In this document: in pieces, positions 22,749 to 36,900 of the stretch | Layout of the letters: each line of letters begins with the position of its first letter | Position numbering within the stretch: position 1 is the first letter of the stretch | Assembly (NCBI GenBank): GCA_014904845.1 | Contig: MU119619.1 | Span: forward strand, 1-37,410 | DNA from: Acephala macrosclerotiorum | Taxonomy: Eukaryota; Ascomycota; Leotiomycetes; Helotiales; Mollisiaceae | Length of the DNA: 37,410 bases | Direction: 5' to 3' | Notes under the pieces: generated by a model | Told to the model about the DNA's origin: nothing | The model's input: the letters and a program-made list of their open reading frames with translations, nothing else | The model's database searches: none | Made by a program: the position numbers and the translations under genes

Positions 22749-23390
22749 AAATATTAAAATTTTATAATTATAATTATATTTATAATTTTTATTTAATAAT
22801 TTATTTAAATTATATAAAATTTAATTAAATAATTTTATTAATTTATTAATATATAAATTAATAAAATATAATTATATTAAATAAAAATTACATTTATAAA
22901 AATTTTTAAATATTAAAATATTTATTTATTTTAATTTTAAATTTTTTTTTTTTAAAATTATATATTAATTAAATCGATTATAAAATTTTAATATAATAAG
23001 TAAAATTTTTATAATAATTGTATTTTTATTTAAAATATTAAAATAATTATATAATTTTTAAAAAAAAAATTGAAATTTTTTTTAAAATTATATATTAAAA
23101 AAAATAATTTAAATAAATTAAATTAATTTTAATTATTTAATATAAAAAATAAAAATTTTAAAATTTTATAATATATTTTTATTTTAAATATTAAAAAATT
23201 TATTATTTTATTTATTTTTATTATTTGATAAAATTTTAAATATTATTTTAATAATTATATTAATTTTAAATATTTATAAAACGTTTATATTAAAAAATTT
23301 TAATTTAAAATTTAAAATAAAAAAAATTATTAAAATTAAAAATTTTAAAATTTTTTATAAAAATGTTTTTATAAAATTTACAAAATAAAA
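22749..23390. other. Nearly pure A/T stretch
   Basis: Hardly any C or G, with long A and T runs and no feature recognisable. It may be the most completely mutated repeat in the window or naturally low-complexity DNA. Confidence 0.5.
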
Positions 23391-25789
23391 TATATATTAT
23401 TAGAATTTTTGCGATATTTCGCGCTTTTTATTTGAATATAATATAAATATTAAATTGATTCGATTATATAATAAATCGTATCGAGTAAAATATTATTATA
23501 AAATAATTATATATATTTTTTTATTTCTATTAAAATATTTAAATTTAAATTCAATTTACGAATAATATTTATATATTTTATTAAATATATATTTTTTTTT
23601 TTTAGAAAAACGAATTAAATTAATAAATAATTTAAATTGTTTATTGTAATTTTTTTTCGAACAATTTTTTTTTTTAAATAAATTTTTTTATAATTCAATT
23701 TTCTACGTCGAATAAAATTAATTAAATGAAATATTGATCGAATTATTATTTATTATTAAATAAATATTGAAAATAATAAAAAAAAAATTGTAATACGTAT
23801 ATTGAAATAAGTATTGAAATTACTTTTTATTATATCGATAATTAATATATAAATCTTTAAAATATTTTTAAAGTTAAATACAATTTTAAAAAAATTTATT
23901 ATTTTAAAAATAGTAATAATATATTTTAAATTGTTTTTTATTTCGAAATTGTAAAAATACAATTTTGAAATTTTCGTTACTTTTTTTTAATTATTGTAAA
24001 AAACGTAAAAACAAACGTTAAAATTTTATTAAAATAATAAAATTTAAAACGTTTAAATTATAATTGTAATTTTTAATAAAAATATAACAAATTTTAAATA
24101 TTTCGAGTTTATTGTAAAAAAAATAAAATAAAATAAAATAAATTTATAAACAAATTAAAAATTCTAATAAAAATATATAAATAAAATAATATAATTATTA
24201 AAAAAAATAATAAAATTAAATTTAAAACAAATAATTATTAAATTAAAAACGTTTATTTTAAAAATTTAAAATACGATTTATAAAAAATAATAAAAATAAT
24301 TATTTTAAAAAAATATATTAATATAATTTCAAATATTTAATATATTTATTTTGTAATAAAATTAATATATAAAATTTACTATATACAATTTTTATAATAA
24401 AATTATAAATTATTAAAATAATTTAAAAAAAAACGATTTATTATTATATAAAACAAATTTATATTATTTTCTTTTTATTAGAACTATTTTCTATAATCGG
24501 AAAAAATTAATATAATATATTATTAATTTTCGAAATAAATTTTTTTTTTAATTTATTTTTAATAATCGAATTTTTATTATTTCGACGTTTTTTTTTAAAT
24601 TTTCAAAATAATAATTTATTAAAAAAAAAGCGCAAATTGTAAAACTATTAAAAGTATATCGATTTAAAAATTTTAAAAAGCGTTTTATAATAATAATATT
24701 GAAATTACATTGAAAAATAAAATTAATAATAAATTTAAAATAAAAAGAAAACGAAGAATTAATAGAATCAATAAAGAATTTTTAAACAAAATAATTTCGA
24801 ATAAAATAAAAACGCAAAAAAATTAATATTACAATGATTTGATTTTTTTTAGTATTAATATAATCAATAGTAGTAAATTTTATCGTTAAATCAATTTTTA
24901 AAGTATTTTTATTTACTCGAGATATTATTTTTATAGTTTAATAATTTGCAATTTTTAAAATTATATATTTGAAAAAAAAAAATTTTTTTTTGTATTTTTA
25001 TAAAAACGCTATTTAATAAATCAAAACATTTTAAAACTTTTAATAGCGTTTTTAAATATCGCTATAATTATTATTAATACAAATAAATTACTAAAAATCA
25101 AAATAAATTTTATTTTCGAAAAAATATAAAAAATATTTTATCGTTTAAATCAAAATATAATTAATATAAATATTACTCGAAAAATTATTTAAAGTAATAT
25201 ACTTTTTCAATTTCTTATTTTTATTATAACAATTTATATAAAATTACTCGAAATTTTAATTATTAATAATATATTTCTCATTGTATTTATTATTAACGCG
25301 TTTAATTTTAGTAATATAAATTCAATAATTTTATTTTTATATAATTCGAATAATTTTAAAAAAAATTTTAAATTTAAATTTCAAATTATATTATCGATAT
25401 TTTAAAACAAATTTTCTATAAATCGTTTTCAATTACTTATAGTAATACGCAAAAACAAAATATATATCGAAAATCGAAATAAAAACAAAAAATAAATAAT
25501 AATTTAAACAATTTAAATCGTTATATATTTATTTGTTCGCGATAATATTACTAATAAATTCGCGTTTATTACGATCGATCTATAAAATTTTCAATTATTA
25601 ATAAAAACAATTTTTATTGATTTAATTATTTAAAATTAAAAAAAACTTATTAAAATTCTAATATTAAAATTTTTATTAATATTATTATATTATTTTTTAA
25701 GTAATAAAAATCTATCGAACAAATTATTTAAAATTATATTATTATTATTAAAAAAAATTACTCGTTTTTATTAAAACTAATAAAAAATT
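23391..25789. other. AT-rich repeat relics without identifiable genes
   Basis: CpG reappears at scattered places. The short - strand ORF at 23756-23962 is isoleucine/phenylalanine/asparagine-rich and typical of random A/T sequence. No match to element A was noticed. Confidence 0.4.
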
Positions 25790-26300
25790 TATTTGAATTA
25801 TAGTAATAAAAAAAAATAATTTTATATTTTATAATAATAAAAAATTGAATAATATCAAAAGATCCAATAAACGAAAAATTTTATAATAATAATAAAAAAT
25901 TAATATTTTTAAATAAAATAATATTAATAATAATTGTATTAATTATAAATATATTATCGTGATCGTAAAAAAAATTAAATCGAATACAAATATTTACATT
26001 TTAATTTTTAAAATCGTATATAAAAATACTAATTTCAATCGATTACGAGTTTAAAAACAATTTATTAAAATCGCAAAAAATTAATATCAATTTAATAGTA
26101 ATTCAAATAATATAAAATTGAAATTTATAATTCGAAATATTAATCGAATTATTAAATAATTTAATAACGAACTCAAAAGCAAATAATATAATAATTACGA
26201 AAAAAATAATTAGTATTTTATATACTTTAATAAAATTTGAATTATATTTGAAAAACGAAATTTCGAATTATATTTAAAACTCTCGAATTTATTTAAATTA
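25790..26300 (+). pseudogene. Unidentified decayed reading frame
   Basis: One + frame can be followed for about 170 codons with roughly ten stops, in runs such as ISKDPINEKFYNNNKKLIFL, then LISIDYEFKNNLLKSQKINI, then NNLITNSKANNIIITKKIIS. Rare non-CpG C and G (GATCC near 25861) survive here. The frame may extend upstream to about 25530 in another phase (a VYYDRSI segment). The amino-acid mix is less monotonous than in neighbouring A/T sequence, which suggests a former protein gene, perhaps of another transposon. No family is recognised, and chance is not excluded. Confidence 0.25.
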
Positions 26301-26921
26301 AATTCAAATTATTTATTATTTATATATGCAATTTTTTTGCGATAAATTCAATTTAAAATCTATTGATTATAAATAGTTTATATTTATCGAAAAAAATACT
26401 ATTTTTTAAAAACTGTAAATTATAATTTTTTAATAAATTGTATAAACGTAATTGAAATAATAATTTTAATATTATTTTATTTTAAAAATTTATAATTATT
26501 TTTTTTTAATATTTTATTTGAATTTATTATTTTAATTGAAATTAAATAAAAATAATTACAAATAAAAATAAAAATATTAAAATCGAAATAAAAAATTAAA
26601 AAAAAATTATTAAAAAAAAATTTAATTCAAAAAATCGTTAAAATAATTAAAAATTTTTTATAAATTTATAATAAAATATTAATATTGGATTTTAAATCGA
26701 AAAAAATTAATATTAAAATTAAAATTATAATATATTGAAATTACAATTTAAAAAATCGATTATTTATTTTATTTACTTTTTATATTTATTTGTATTTTTT
26801 TTTTTTTTTTCAAATAATTTATTTAAATTTGTATTTTTCGATTTTAATATCCAGTTTTTTAATTATTAAAATTCGATATTCAATTTTATTTAATTGAAAT
26901 CTTATTATATTATTAAATAAA
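26301..26921. other. AT-rich interval, nothing identifiable
   Basis: Long A and T runs, including a T tract near 26795-26811. No reading frame or repeat relation could be supported. Confidence 0.35.
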
Positions 26922-27022
26922 TTCAAAATTGAAAAAATAAATAAATTTATTGTAAATTAAAAATTAAATATATTCAAAATCAAAAAACAAATAAATTTAC
27001 TACAAATCAAAAATCGATATTA
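26922..27022 (+). repeat. Two-copy tandem repeat, unit about 51 bp
   Basis: TTCAAAATTGAAAAAATAAA... (26922-26972) is followed by TTCAAAATCAAAAAACAAAT... (26973-27022). The differences are chiefly transitions, for example TTATTGTAAATTAAA against TTACTACAAATCAAA. The second copy keeps more C. Confidence 0.6.
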
Positions 27023-28221
27023 TTTTTATTATTAAAATAAAATATTTAAAATAAAATAAATTATATTTATATATATATATTGAAATATTACTAATTATTT
27101 ATTTAAAAAAACAAAAAAAAACTCAATTTATCGATTATATTTTTTATTTTAAAGTTTTTATAAAATTAATAAATCAAAGTTTTATAATACAATATATATT
27201 TCAATTACGCACGCAAAAAAATCTTATTAAAATACGAATTCGTTTTAACGTTTTTATATTATTTATATATATAACGTTAAAAAAAAATCAAATTATAATA
27301 ATCGTATAATAAGTAAAATATATATAAACGTTATTATATACGTTTTATACGATAAAAAAAAGTTTTTTTATTAAATGTATTAAAATTAATAATACTATAA
27401 AAAATATATATACAAATAAATATTAAATACAATTTAATAAATTTTAATATTACAAATATAATCAAAATAAATTTAATTTATATATTAAATAAATTGATTA
27501 ATAATATTATTATTTTAGTACTTATTATTAACAAACGATTTTATAAATACAATCTAAAAACGATATTATTAAATTTTTTAAAATTAATACGAAAATAATT
27601 TTTAAAAATTATTTATTTTTTCGAAATAATAAATAAATTAAAAATTAAATTTTTTAATCTCGTTACGAAAACTAATTTATTTGAATTAATATATTTTAAA
27701 ATTAGTATTTTTTGAGAAAAAATTAATATATTAATCGTAAAAATACAATTATTAATTAAAAAAAAAAAAATTCGTATATTATTTCGATTAATCGTAAAAA
27801 TACAAATAATTATTAAAAAAATTTATAAAATCGATTATATTTTGTTCGAAATTAATTACAATATAATAATAGTATTTATTAATAAAACTCGAATATAATA
27901 ATACGTTGAAAATAATAATATAAAATAAATTTTCAAATTATAATTTTAATTATTTAAAAAAGAAAAATTAATATAAAAAAATTTAATTAAAATAAAAATA
28001 AAAAAAAATAAAAAAAATTTGTTTAAAAAATAGAAATATATTATTAAAATAAAAAATAAATAAAAAAATATTAATAGAATAAAAAATAGTAATTAATAAT
28101 AAAATTGTAAATATAAATAATTATATTATAAAATCAAATACAATTATAATAATAAATAAAAAAACAAAATTTAAAATTTAATAAATATATAAATTATTAA
28201 TTTATAAATTATAATAAAACA
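27023..28221. other. AT-rich interval, nothing identifiable
   Basis: Scattered CpG and many short A/T runs. ACGTT motifs recur near 27240-27350, but I could not define a repeat unit or a gene. Confidence 0.35.
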
Positions 28222-28405
28222 ATTATTATAAAGCGATTAATAAAAACGATTGTTTTTAATCGATTAATTTTAAAAATAATTGTTTTTAATTAATTAATTT
28301 TAAAATCGATTATTTTTAATTGATTATTTTAATCGATTAATTTTAAAATTAATTACTTTTGATTAATTAATAAAAACGATTATATTTAATTAAATTGATT
28401 ACTTT
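28222..28405 (+). repeat. Degenerate tandem repeat, unit about 30 bp
   Basis: Roughly five to six units follow the pattern AAAAxxATTxTTTTTAATxxATTAATTTT, the variable places being C/T or G/A. Several units hold the palindrome TTAATCGATTAA or its mutated form TTAATTAATTAA. This looks like a minisatellite that was mutated after expansion. Confidence 0.6.
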
Positions 28406-31400
28406 AAATAATTATTTTTAAATTTATATATTTTATTATAATAAATAAATTAAAATATTTCGAATTAATATTAATTTAAAATCGATTAATTTAATTTTTT
28501 TTTTTTGTTTTTTTGATATTATAATAAAATATTTATTTTATAAAATATTATTTACTATTTTTATTACTTTTTTCGAATTTATTAAAAATCGTTATATAAC
28601 GATATTAATTATTTCGTATTTAAAATTATTTTCGTTATAAAAAATTAATTTATTAAAACGATTTTTAATTTTCATTAAAATTGTATATAATTATTTATAC
28701 GTAAAAATTTTAATTTTAAAATCGAAAATTATTCGATTTAATATTAAATTTTAATAAGAATTAAAAATTGTAATATAAATTAATTTTAATAAAAATTGAA
28801 ATCGTTATATAATTTAATTAAAATTATTTAAATTAAATTTAAAAATAATTTTCGAGAAAATTATTTTATTATTTGAAATTTTATAATTATTTTTATTTAA
28901 AATTTGTATAACGATAAAATATTTTTGTAAATTTCGAGTAATAATTTTAATATTTTTTATTAATCGCATTTTTAAATTCAAATTTCGTATAATAATATAA
29001 ATATAATTTTTTTTTAATTTAAATTAATTCGATAATATTTTAAAATCGTATAATTTAAATAAATAATTTTTTAAAATCGTAATATAAATATTAAATATTT
29101 TACTATTTTTTTTAATAAAATCGAATTCGTAATACGTTTTTTTAAATGTATATAATCGATCAAATACAATAATATTAATTTTATTTACGTATTTATTTAA
29201 TACGAAAAAATTTTTTCGTTTAATATAAATAATTGATTTAAAAAATATTTTCGAAAAAAAAAAAAATTTAAATATCGTTTTAAGATTTTTAATATTTTCA
29301 ATATATTATAATTTAATAATAAATTTATTTTTTTTATTTTTTCGAATATTATTAATATAATTATATTATTTTATATTTTCGATATTTCGTATCGATTAAT
29401 ATAAAAAAAGTAAATAAAAAAAATTTTAAATAATAAAAATAATAATAAAAACTTGAATAATATTTTAAATATAATTATATTTAATTATAAAAACGATTTA
29501 TTCGAAATTTTTAATTTCAACGAACGAAATTTTTTCAAATAAATTATTATTATTTATAAAAACTTTTAATTAAACGTTTATAATTTTAATATTAATTTTA
29601 TAAATTATTATTATTTTTTTTTAAATAATAAATTTAACGATTTATATTAATTCAATATAATAATTAATAAAAAAAACTCAATATTTGTAAATTATTATAA
29701 TTTAATTAATAAATATATTAAAATAAAAATATATTATTATTTTTCGATCGTAATATAATACAAACAATTTTATCGTTTTAATAAGAATAATAATTTCTTT
29801 TTAAAATTTATACTTAAAAATTAACATATTTATAATAAAAATTTTATTTCGATTAATTTTTTTTTAATAAATATATATTTTATTAATTTATTATTATTTT
29901 TAATTTTTTTTTATAATTATTAATAAATTTTTTATTATTTATTATTAAAAACTTATTTATAATTATTGATTTTGCGTTATAAAAAAATTTATTAAATTAA
30001 AAAAAAATCGAAAATAATAATAAATTTAAAAATATTCTTTTTTATATTTAAAAATTCGATTTTTATAAAACTCGAATTATAAAATTTTAAATAGTAATTA
30101 ATATTAAAAAAAACGCGTTTTTTTTAGTTTTTATAATTTATATTAATATAATTTACTATAAATTCGTAAATAAACAAATTTTAAATATTTAAAAAAATAC
30201 AATTAAATATTATTATTATTTTTACAAATAAAAAATGTAATTATACAAACGAATTACTTTAATTTATTATTTTTTTATTGTTTTAAAAGAAATTTTAATT
30301 TTTGTATATAATTTAATAAAAAAAAATATTTATTCTATTAATTATACGAAATTCTATAAACGATTCAATTAAAAATTGTAAAAATAAACATTTAAAATAA
30401 TATAATTTTTTATTATTAACGTTATAAAAATAAAAATAAATAATAATTAATTTTTTTTTTTTTTTAATAATTACAAATAATTAAACGATTTTTTTATTTT
30501 GAATCTCGATTTATTATTTTTTATTTTTTAAATTCTTATAACGTTTATTAATAATAAAATTATAAAAAAATCTAATATAAAAATCGAAAATAATAAATTA
30601 ATCGAATATTGTTTTTTATAATCGATTAAAATAAATAAATAATTTTGTAATATTAAAAATATTTTTTCAATAAAATATTTATTTTAATTATTTGTTTTTT
30701 AAATATAAACTAATAAAATAAATTATTAATATATAATACGCAATATAAAAATTTATAATTCTTTAATCGATTTTATTAAATAAAAATTATCGAATTAATT
30801 AGAAATTATTAAATTTCGAAATATTATTATTTATTTTATTAAAAATAATATATTTAATAATATTTAATTTTTTGTAAAAATATTTAAACAAATACAATAT
30901 AACGTTAAAATTAAAATACAAATCGATATTTAAATAATAATTTATAAATCTCAATAAAATTAAAATATAAAACGAAATTTATTGATCGTTTTTCGTAATT
31001 CGTTGAAAATATATTTTTTTAATATCGTTTACAAAATTATATTCTCGTAAAAATTAAAAAAAATTATAAATATATTGATTGTAATTTTTCGTATTATTAT
31101 AATAAATTTACGATTTATCGAGTTTTTATTTAAAATAATTTTTCGAATATATTATATATTATTTAATAATTTTATAAAATTTTAAATTTTTTTTATTTAT
31201 TTAATAAATACTTTAAAATAATTTAATTAATATTTGTTTTATTGATTTTCAAATACAATTATAAAAAAAAAATATTAATCAATTAAACGAACGTATAATA
31301 AAAATATATACAATTCAATAAAACGTTAAAAAAAATATATTTTAATAATAAAATATATATAAAATAAATTACGTTTTTAAAATTTAATAATTTCAATATA

Positions 31401-33902
31401 ATAAATTATTTGATCGAAATACTTTTTTATAAAAATAATAAAAACGAAAAATCGAATATAAAAAATACAATAAATTTTTATAAAATAATCAAAAATTGTA
31501 TTATTTTTATTACTAGTAATAATAATAATTTCAAATTATTTTAAATTGCAAATTATAATAAAAAATAATATAAATTTTTTATATAAACAATTAAAAACGA
31601 AAATATTTATTATTTTTTCTAATAATTAAAATTTCGAATTTATAAAATTAAATAATATTACGTTTTTAAATCGCTTTTTTATTTCGTTAAAATCGAAAAT
31701 AATCAATATATTTTAATTAAAATTAATATAAAAATATTTAAAAACTTATTAAATTTTTTTAATATAAATTTATTAAAATTTCATTTTTTTAATTTTTAAT
31801 ATTATATCGATTAAATACTCGTTCGTAATTTTTTTTAATAAACGAAAATACTTTTTATACAATAATCGATATTTTATTTATTATATTAAAATTATTTAAA
31901 TTTTATTTCGTATATTTAATAAATTAAAAAAATATTATAAAATATTACAACGTTTTATATATTGATAATAATAATAATATAAATATAAAAATAAATCGAT
32001 TTAAAAAAAATTAAATAATAATTAATCAATAAAAATTAATATATTTTATTTGTATAATTCGTTTTTATAATTGAAAAATATAATTAAAATCGTAAATAAT
32101 AACGAATTTTTTATTTTAATTATTTTTTTATATTTGTAAATTCAATATTTTTACTTTTAATATAATTTTTTTATTATTTTTATAATTCGATTATTATTTA
32201 ATATTTTTATTTTTTAGTTTTTTAATATGTATTTGTAATTGTTTATTAATTTTAATTAATATTAATTAAAAATTCTTACAATTGATAATATTATATATAA
32301 TACGAAAAAATTTTATTATAAAAATTTTATTTTAAATAAATTTAATTCATTTAAATAAAAATTTTTTTGAAATTTTTAAATTTTAATTATTATTAGTTTT
32401 CTAGTAAAAATTGCAATTATTTGTAATACGAATTTTTTTATTTTTCGTTGATTTATTATAAATAAATTATTTAATAAAATTTTAATATTTTAAATAATCG
32501 AAAGAAATAAATCGATAATACGTACGATTTAAAATAACGACGTTTAATAATATATAATTTACGTTAAATAAATTAAATTTTTTAGAATTTGTATTATTAT
32601 TATAATAATCAATAAAAGAAAAAAAAAAATTATTAATATATTGAATATAAAATCGAATATCGTTTAATTGATTTAAAAACTATTATTTAAAATAAAATAA
32701 ATAAAATAATAAATTCGAAATTATTATATATATTTTTTTATTATAATATTATTTATTAAATTCTATATTAAATAATTAATAATTACAATAAATATATCGT
32801 TTTATTTATATTTATATAAAATCTTAAAAATTGATCAATAAAATATTATTAAGTTTTAAAAACTATAAACTATTAATAATAATTAAAAATTCGTTAATAT
32901 TATAAAAATATTCAAAAATAAAATTTTTAATTTATTAATTTATATTGTTTTTATTTAAAATAATTTTAATAATTTTTTTTTTATTATAATTATTTTTATT
33001 GTACGTATTTATCGAATTGAAATACATATAATATTATATAATAAATAAATATAAAATCGAAAAATAATAATATAAATAAAAATAAATAATAAAAATAATA
33101 ATAATTATTAATAAAGAAATTATAAATTTTATATAATTATTAAAATAATAATAATATATAAATAAAAATATAAAATAATTTCAAAAAAAAAAATAGTAAA
33201 TATATAATACAAAAAAAAAATAAAAAAATTAATTTAAAATTATATCGAATAATCGAATAATAAATAAAACGTAATGAATTTTAATAAAAAAATAAAAATT
33301 CAAATAAATTCAAATACAAAAAAATATTTAATTAAATATAAAAAAAAAAAAAATCGAATATATTAAATTCAATTTCAAATTAATACGAATTAAAACTCAA
33401 ATAATTATAATATCGAATCGCGAAAAAAATTGTATTTATATATAAAATTTTAAAAATATAATTCAAAATACGATTTAATATAAAATAAAAAATTTAAAAA
33501 TACAAATAATATAAATTGATTCAAATTGTAATTTGATTAAATACAATTATAAAATAAAACGATCGAAAGTATAAATTAGTTTTATTTTAAATATATACGA
33601 ATAATAAAATTTATATATAAAAAAAAAAATATCAATAATATATAATAAAAAAAATTTGAAAAAAAACGATAAAATTAAAAAAATAAACGATATAAAAATC
33701 GATTTTTGTAAATCGAATCGAATATACAAAATAAAAAAAAAATCGTAATATTAAATACTATAAATAAATAATTTATAATAATATAAAAATTAGTAATAAT
33801 ACGAATACTCGCAAAAAAAGAAATAATAAGAAAAAAAAAAAATCAATAAATATATATATAAATATTGTTTTTTGAAATTATTAAATATTAATAAAATAAT
33901 AA
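28406..33902. other. AT-rich repeat relics without identifiable genes
   Basis: About 5.5 kb of A/T-dominated sequence with scattered CpG. The - strand ORF at 33547-33729 is low-complexity. No RT, integrase or transposase motif could be read in any frame, and no further copy of the element A LTR was noticed. Confidence 0.4.
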
Positions 33903-33946
33903 AACAATTTTATAAATCAAACAATTTTATAAATCAAACAATTTTA
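33903..33946 (+). repeat. 17-bp tandem repeat, 2.6 copies
   Basis: AACAATTTTATAAATCA occurs twice in perfect tandem (33903-33919, 33920-33936), followed by the first ten bases again. Confidence 0.8.
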
Positions 33947-36900
33947 AAAATTTATTTTTCGAGAATTTATTGTATTTATTTTCAATTTATATTTATAATC
34001 AAATTAAAATTTAATATCAAATTTATTATTATTTTTTATTAATATTAAACGTTAATTATTAATTCGATTTATTAATATACAACGATCAAAATAAAAACTA
34101 TTATTGTTTAAAATAAAAATCGAAAATCAAAAATTGAATATAATAATCAAAATATTAATCAATAGTAAAAAAATCAAAAAATTACAAATTACAATAATAA
34201 TAATATTAAAATTTATATAGAAATCTTTTTTTCGAATAAAGTACGCGAAAAAACAAAAATTATTCGAAATCAATAATAGTAAAAACGAACTAATAATAAT
34301 AATACTAATATAAATCTCGATATAATTATTATTTAATAATAATAAAATAATAAATATATAATAAATTTAAATAAATACAAATATAGTATTTTAAATTACA
34401 ATTTTTATAATTAATATTAATACAATAAACGTTTTATAAAAACTTTTAAAAATCGTAATAATATTATTACTTTTTTTAAATACGTATTTAAATTTATTAA
34501 TTAATCGTTTTATTATATAAAATTTTTAAATTATACAAATTATTCAATTGTAAATACTAATAAATATTATAAATTTCAATTTCGACGACAATTTTATATT
34601 TATTAAAATATTAATTTTTATATTGAAAAACAACGAAAAATTCAATATTTAAATTACGTTTAAAATTAAATTCTATTTTTTGAAATTTTGTAAATATTTA
34701 ATAAACGTTTAAAAAACAAAAGTTTTTTTACGATTATAATATTAATTTTCATATAAAATTCGAATATTTTTTACGAAAAATTTAATTATTAAATAATAAT
34801 AATATCGATTTTATTATTCTCGAAAAATAATAATTAAAATCTATAAATAAATAAAATAATAACTTTAGAAAATCAATTATAATAATAATTATAATTATTT
34901 TTAAACGTTAAAAATTTTTTAAATGTAATAATATTAATTATAAAAAATTAATTATCGATTGAAAATTATTATTAAAAATTCGTAAAATACTATTATTAAA
35001 ATTATTATCAATAAATTTCAATTTAATTACTTTTTATAATAAATTCGATTTAAATAAAATTATATTGAAATTCGTAATATTATTTTATAATCGTAAATAA
35101 AATAAACTCAAAAATAATTAATATAAATATTATTATAAAATTAACGATTTTTATTTATTTAATTTTTATAATCGATAATTAGTAAATTTAATAACAATAT
35201 ATACACTTTAAATAAAATATATAATAATTGTATTACGCGCGATATTATATGTTTTTTTATTAAATTAAAATAAATATTTAATTTTAATATTTATTTTCAA
35301 AATAATATTTTTAAAAATATATAAATATAATCGTAAAAATATATAAAAAAAATACTAATAATCAATCTCAAAATAAAATCGCTTATTATTAAATTTTTAT
35401 TTATTAATTCTCAAATATATTATTTATAAATTTTACAAAATATCGAAATATAAAAAAAAATATTTATTATATCGTATATTAAATATTATTTGATTTTAAT
35501 ATAAATAATAATTATAATTATCGATTTTTCAAACAATTACTATAAAAATAGTAATTATTAAAATTCAAATAATTATATAAATCGAAATTCGTATTATATT
35601 TTATATAATCAACGAATAAAAAAAAAAAAAAACTAATAAAAATATAATATAAAAACGAATTCGAAAATTGAATTTCGATAAATCGTTAATATTCGTTATT
35701 AAATTAAAAGCAAATTTTCAAAATTAATTTAAAACTATTAAATTCGACAAATTAATATTATATATTAATAAAAAAAAAACGAAAAAATTAACAAAAACAA
35801 TAATCGCAATTCAAAGTATAATAATAATAATAAAAAAACGATTTTACGATCGAATTAACGATTTTGCAATTATTAGTAAATTTAATCGTATATAAAAAAA
35901 TATAACTCAAAAAATGTAAATTTTATACAATATTTTCTTTAAAAAAATAATTTAATTTGAAAAATTAAAAAAATATTAATTAATTTAAAATATATTTATA
36001 GAATTCAAAAAATAAATATTAAAATTTCTATTTAATAAAATCGTTTTTTCGTTTGTAATACGCAAAATATAAATATCGTTTATTGTAATAAAAATAAAAT
36101 ACTCAATTTATTAAAATTATTAACGAATTCAAAATAAATAAAAATAAAATAAAAAAAAATAAAAAATTTTATATATATATAAAATCGAAAAAATAATTAT
36201 ATGCAAATTGTAAAAAATACTTAAAAAAAAAAAAATTTTAAAACGAATAATATATAATAAATCGTAATATAATAAAAAAATTATATAGTTATATAATATT
36301 AATATATATATAAAAAAATCAATTAATTTAAAAATATATAAAAATTTATTAAATACAGTATAAAAAAATAATTTAAAAAAAATAAAAAAAATAAAAAAAA
36401 TAAAAATCGAAAAAATAAAAAAAATAATAATAAAACGTAAAAACGAAAAATAATTAATAATTTGTATATTTTACGTAATAAATCTACAAATTAATAATTT
36501 TTAAAATAATTATAATAATAATTCGAATTAAAAAAAAAAAAATTTAATATAAATTATTATATAAATAAAACAAATAAAAATTTTAATATTAAATAAAAAA
36601 TAAAATCAATTCAATTTATAATAAATATATAAATATATTAATATTTTAAATTATAATAAAAATCGATTTTATAAAACAAAAAATCGAATAAATTATTAAT
36701 TGTAAACGATTAAATAATACAAAACAATAAAAAGAAATATAATTAAATATAATAATATAAAAAACAATTAAATTTTTTTTTTATTAAAAATCGATTTTAT
36801 TATTAAATTTTTTTTTTTTAATATTAATTTTTTTTTTTTCGATTTTTTATTAATAAATAAAATATTGTTTATTTTTTTTATAGTAATTAATTTAACGTTA

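Noticed and set aside
29480..29830. Long translated run on the + strand resembling a decayed gene
   Set aside because: Amino-acid mix is almost only Asn, Lys, Ile, Tyr and Phe, with no readable motif; not distinguishable from random A/T sequence.
33547..33729. 60-codon ORF on the - strand
   Set aside because: Low-complexity Phe/Ile/Tyr/Ser product, no conserved features.
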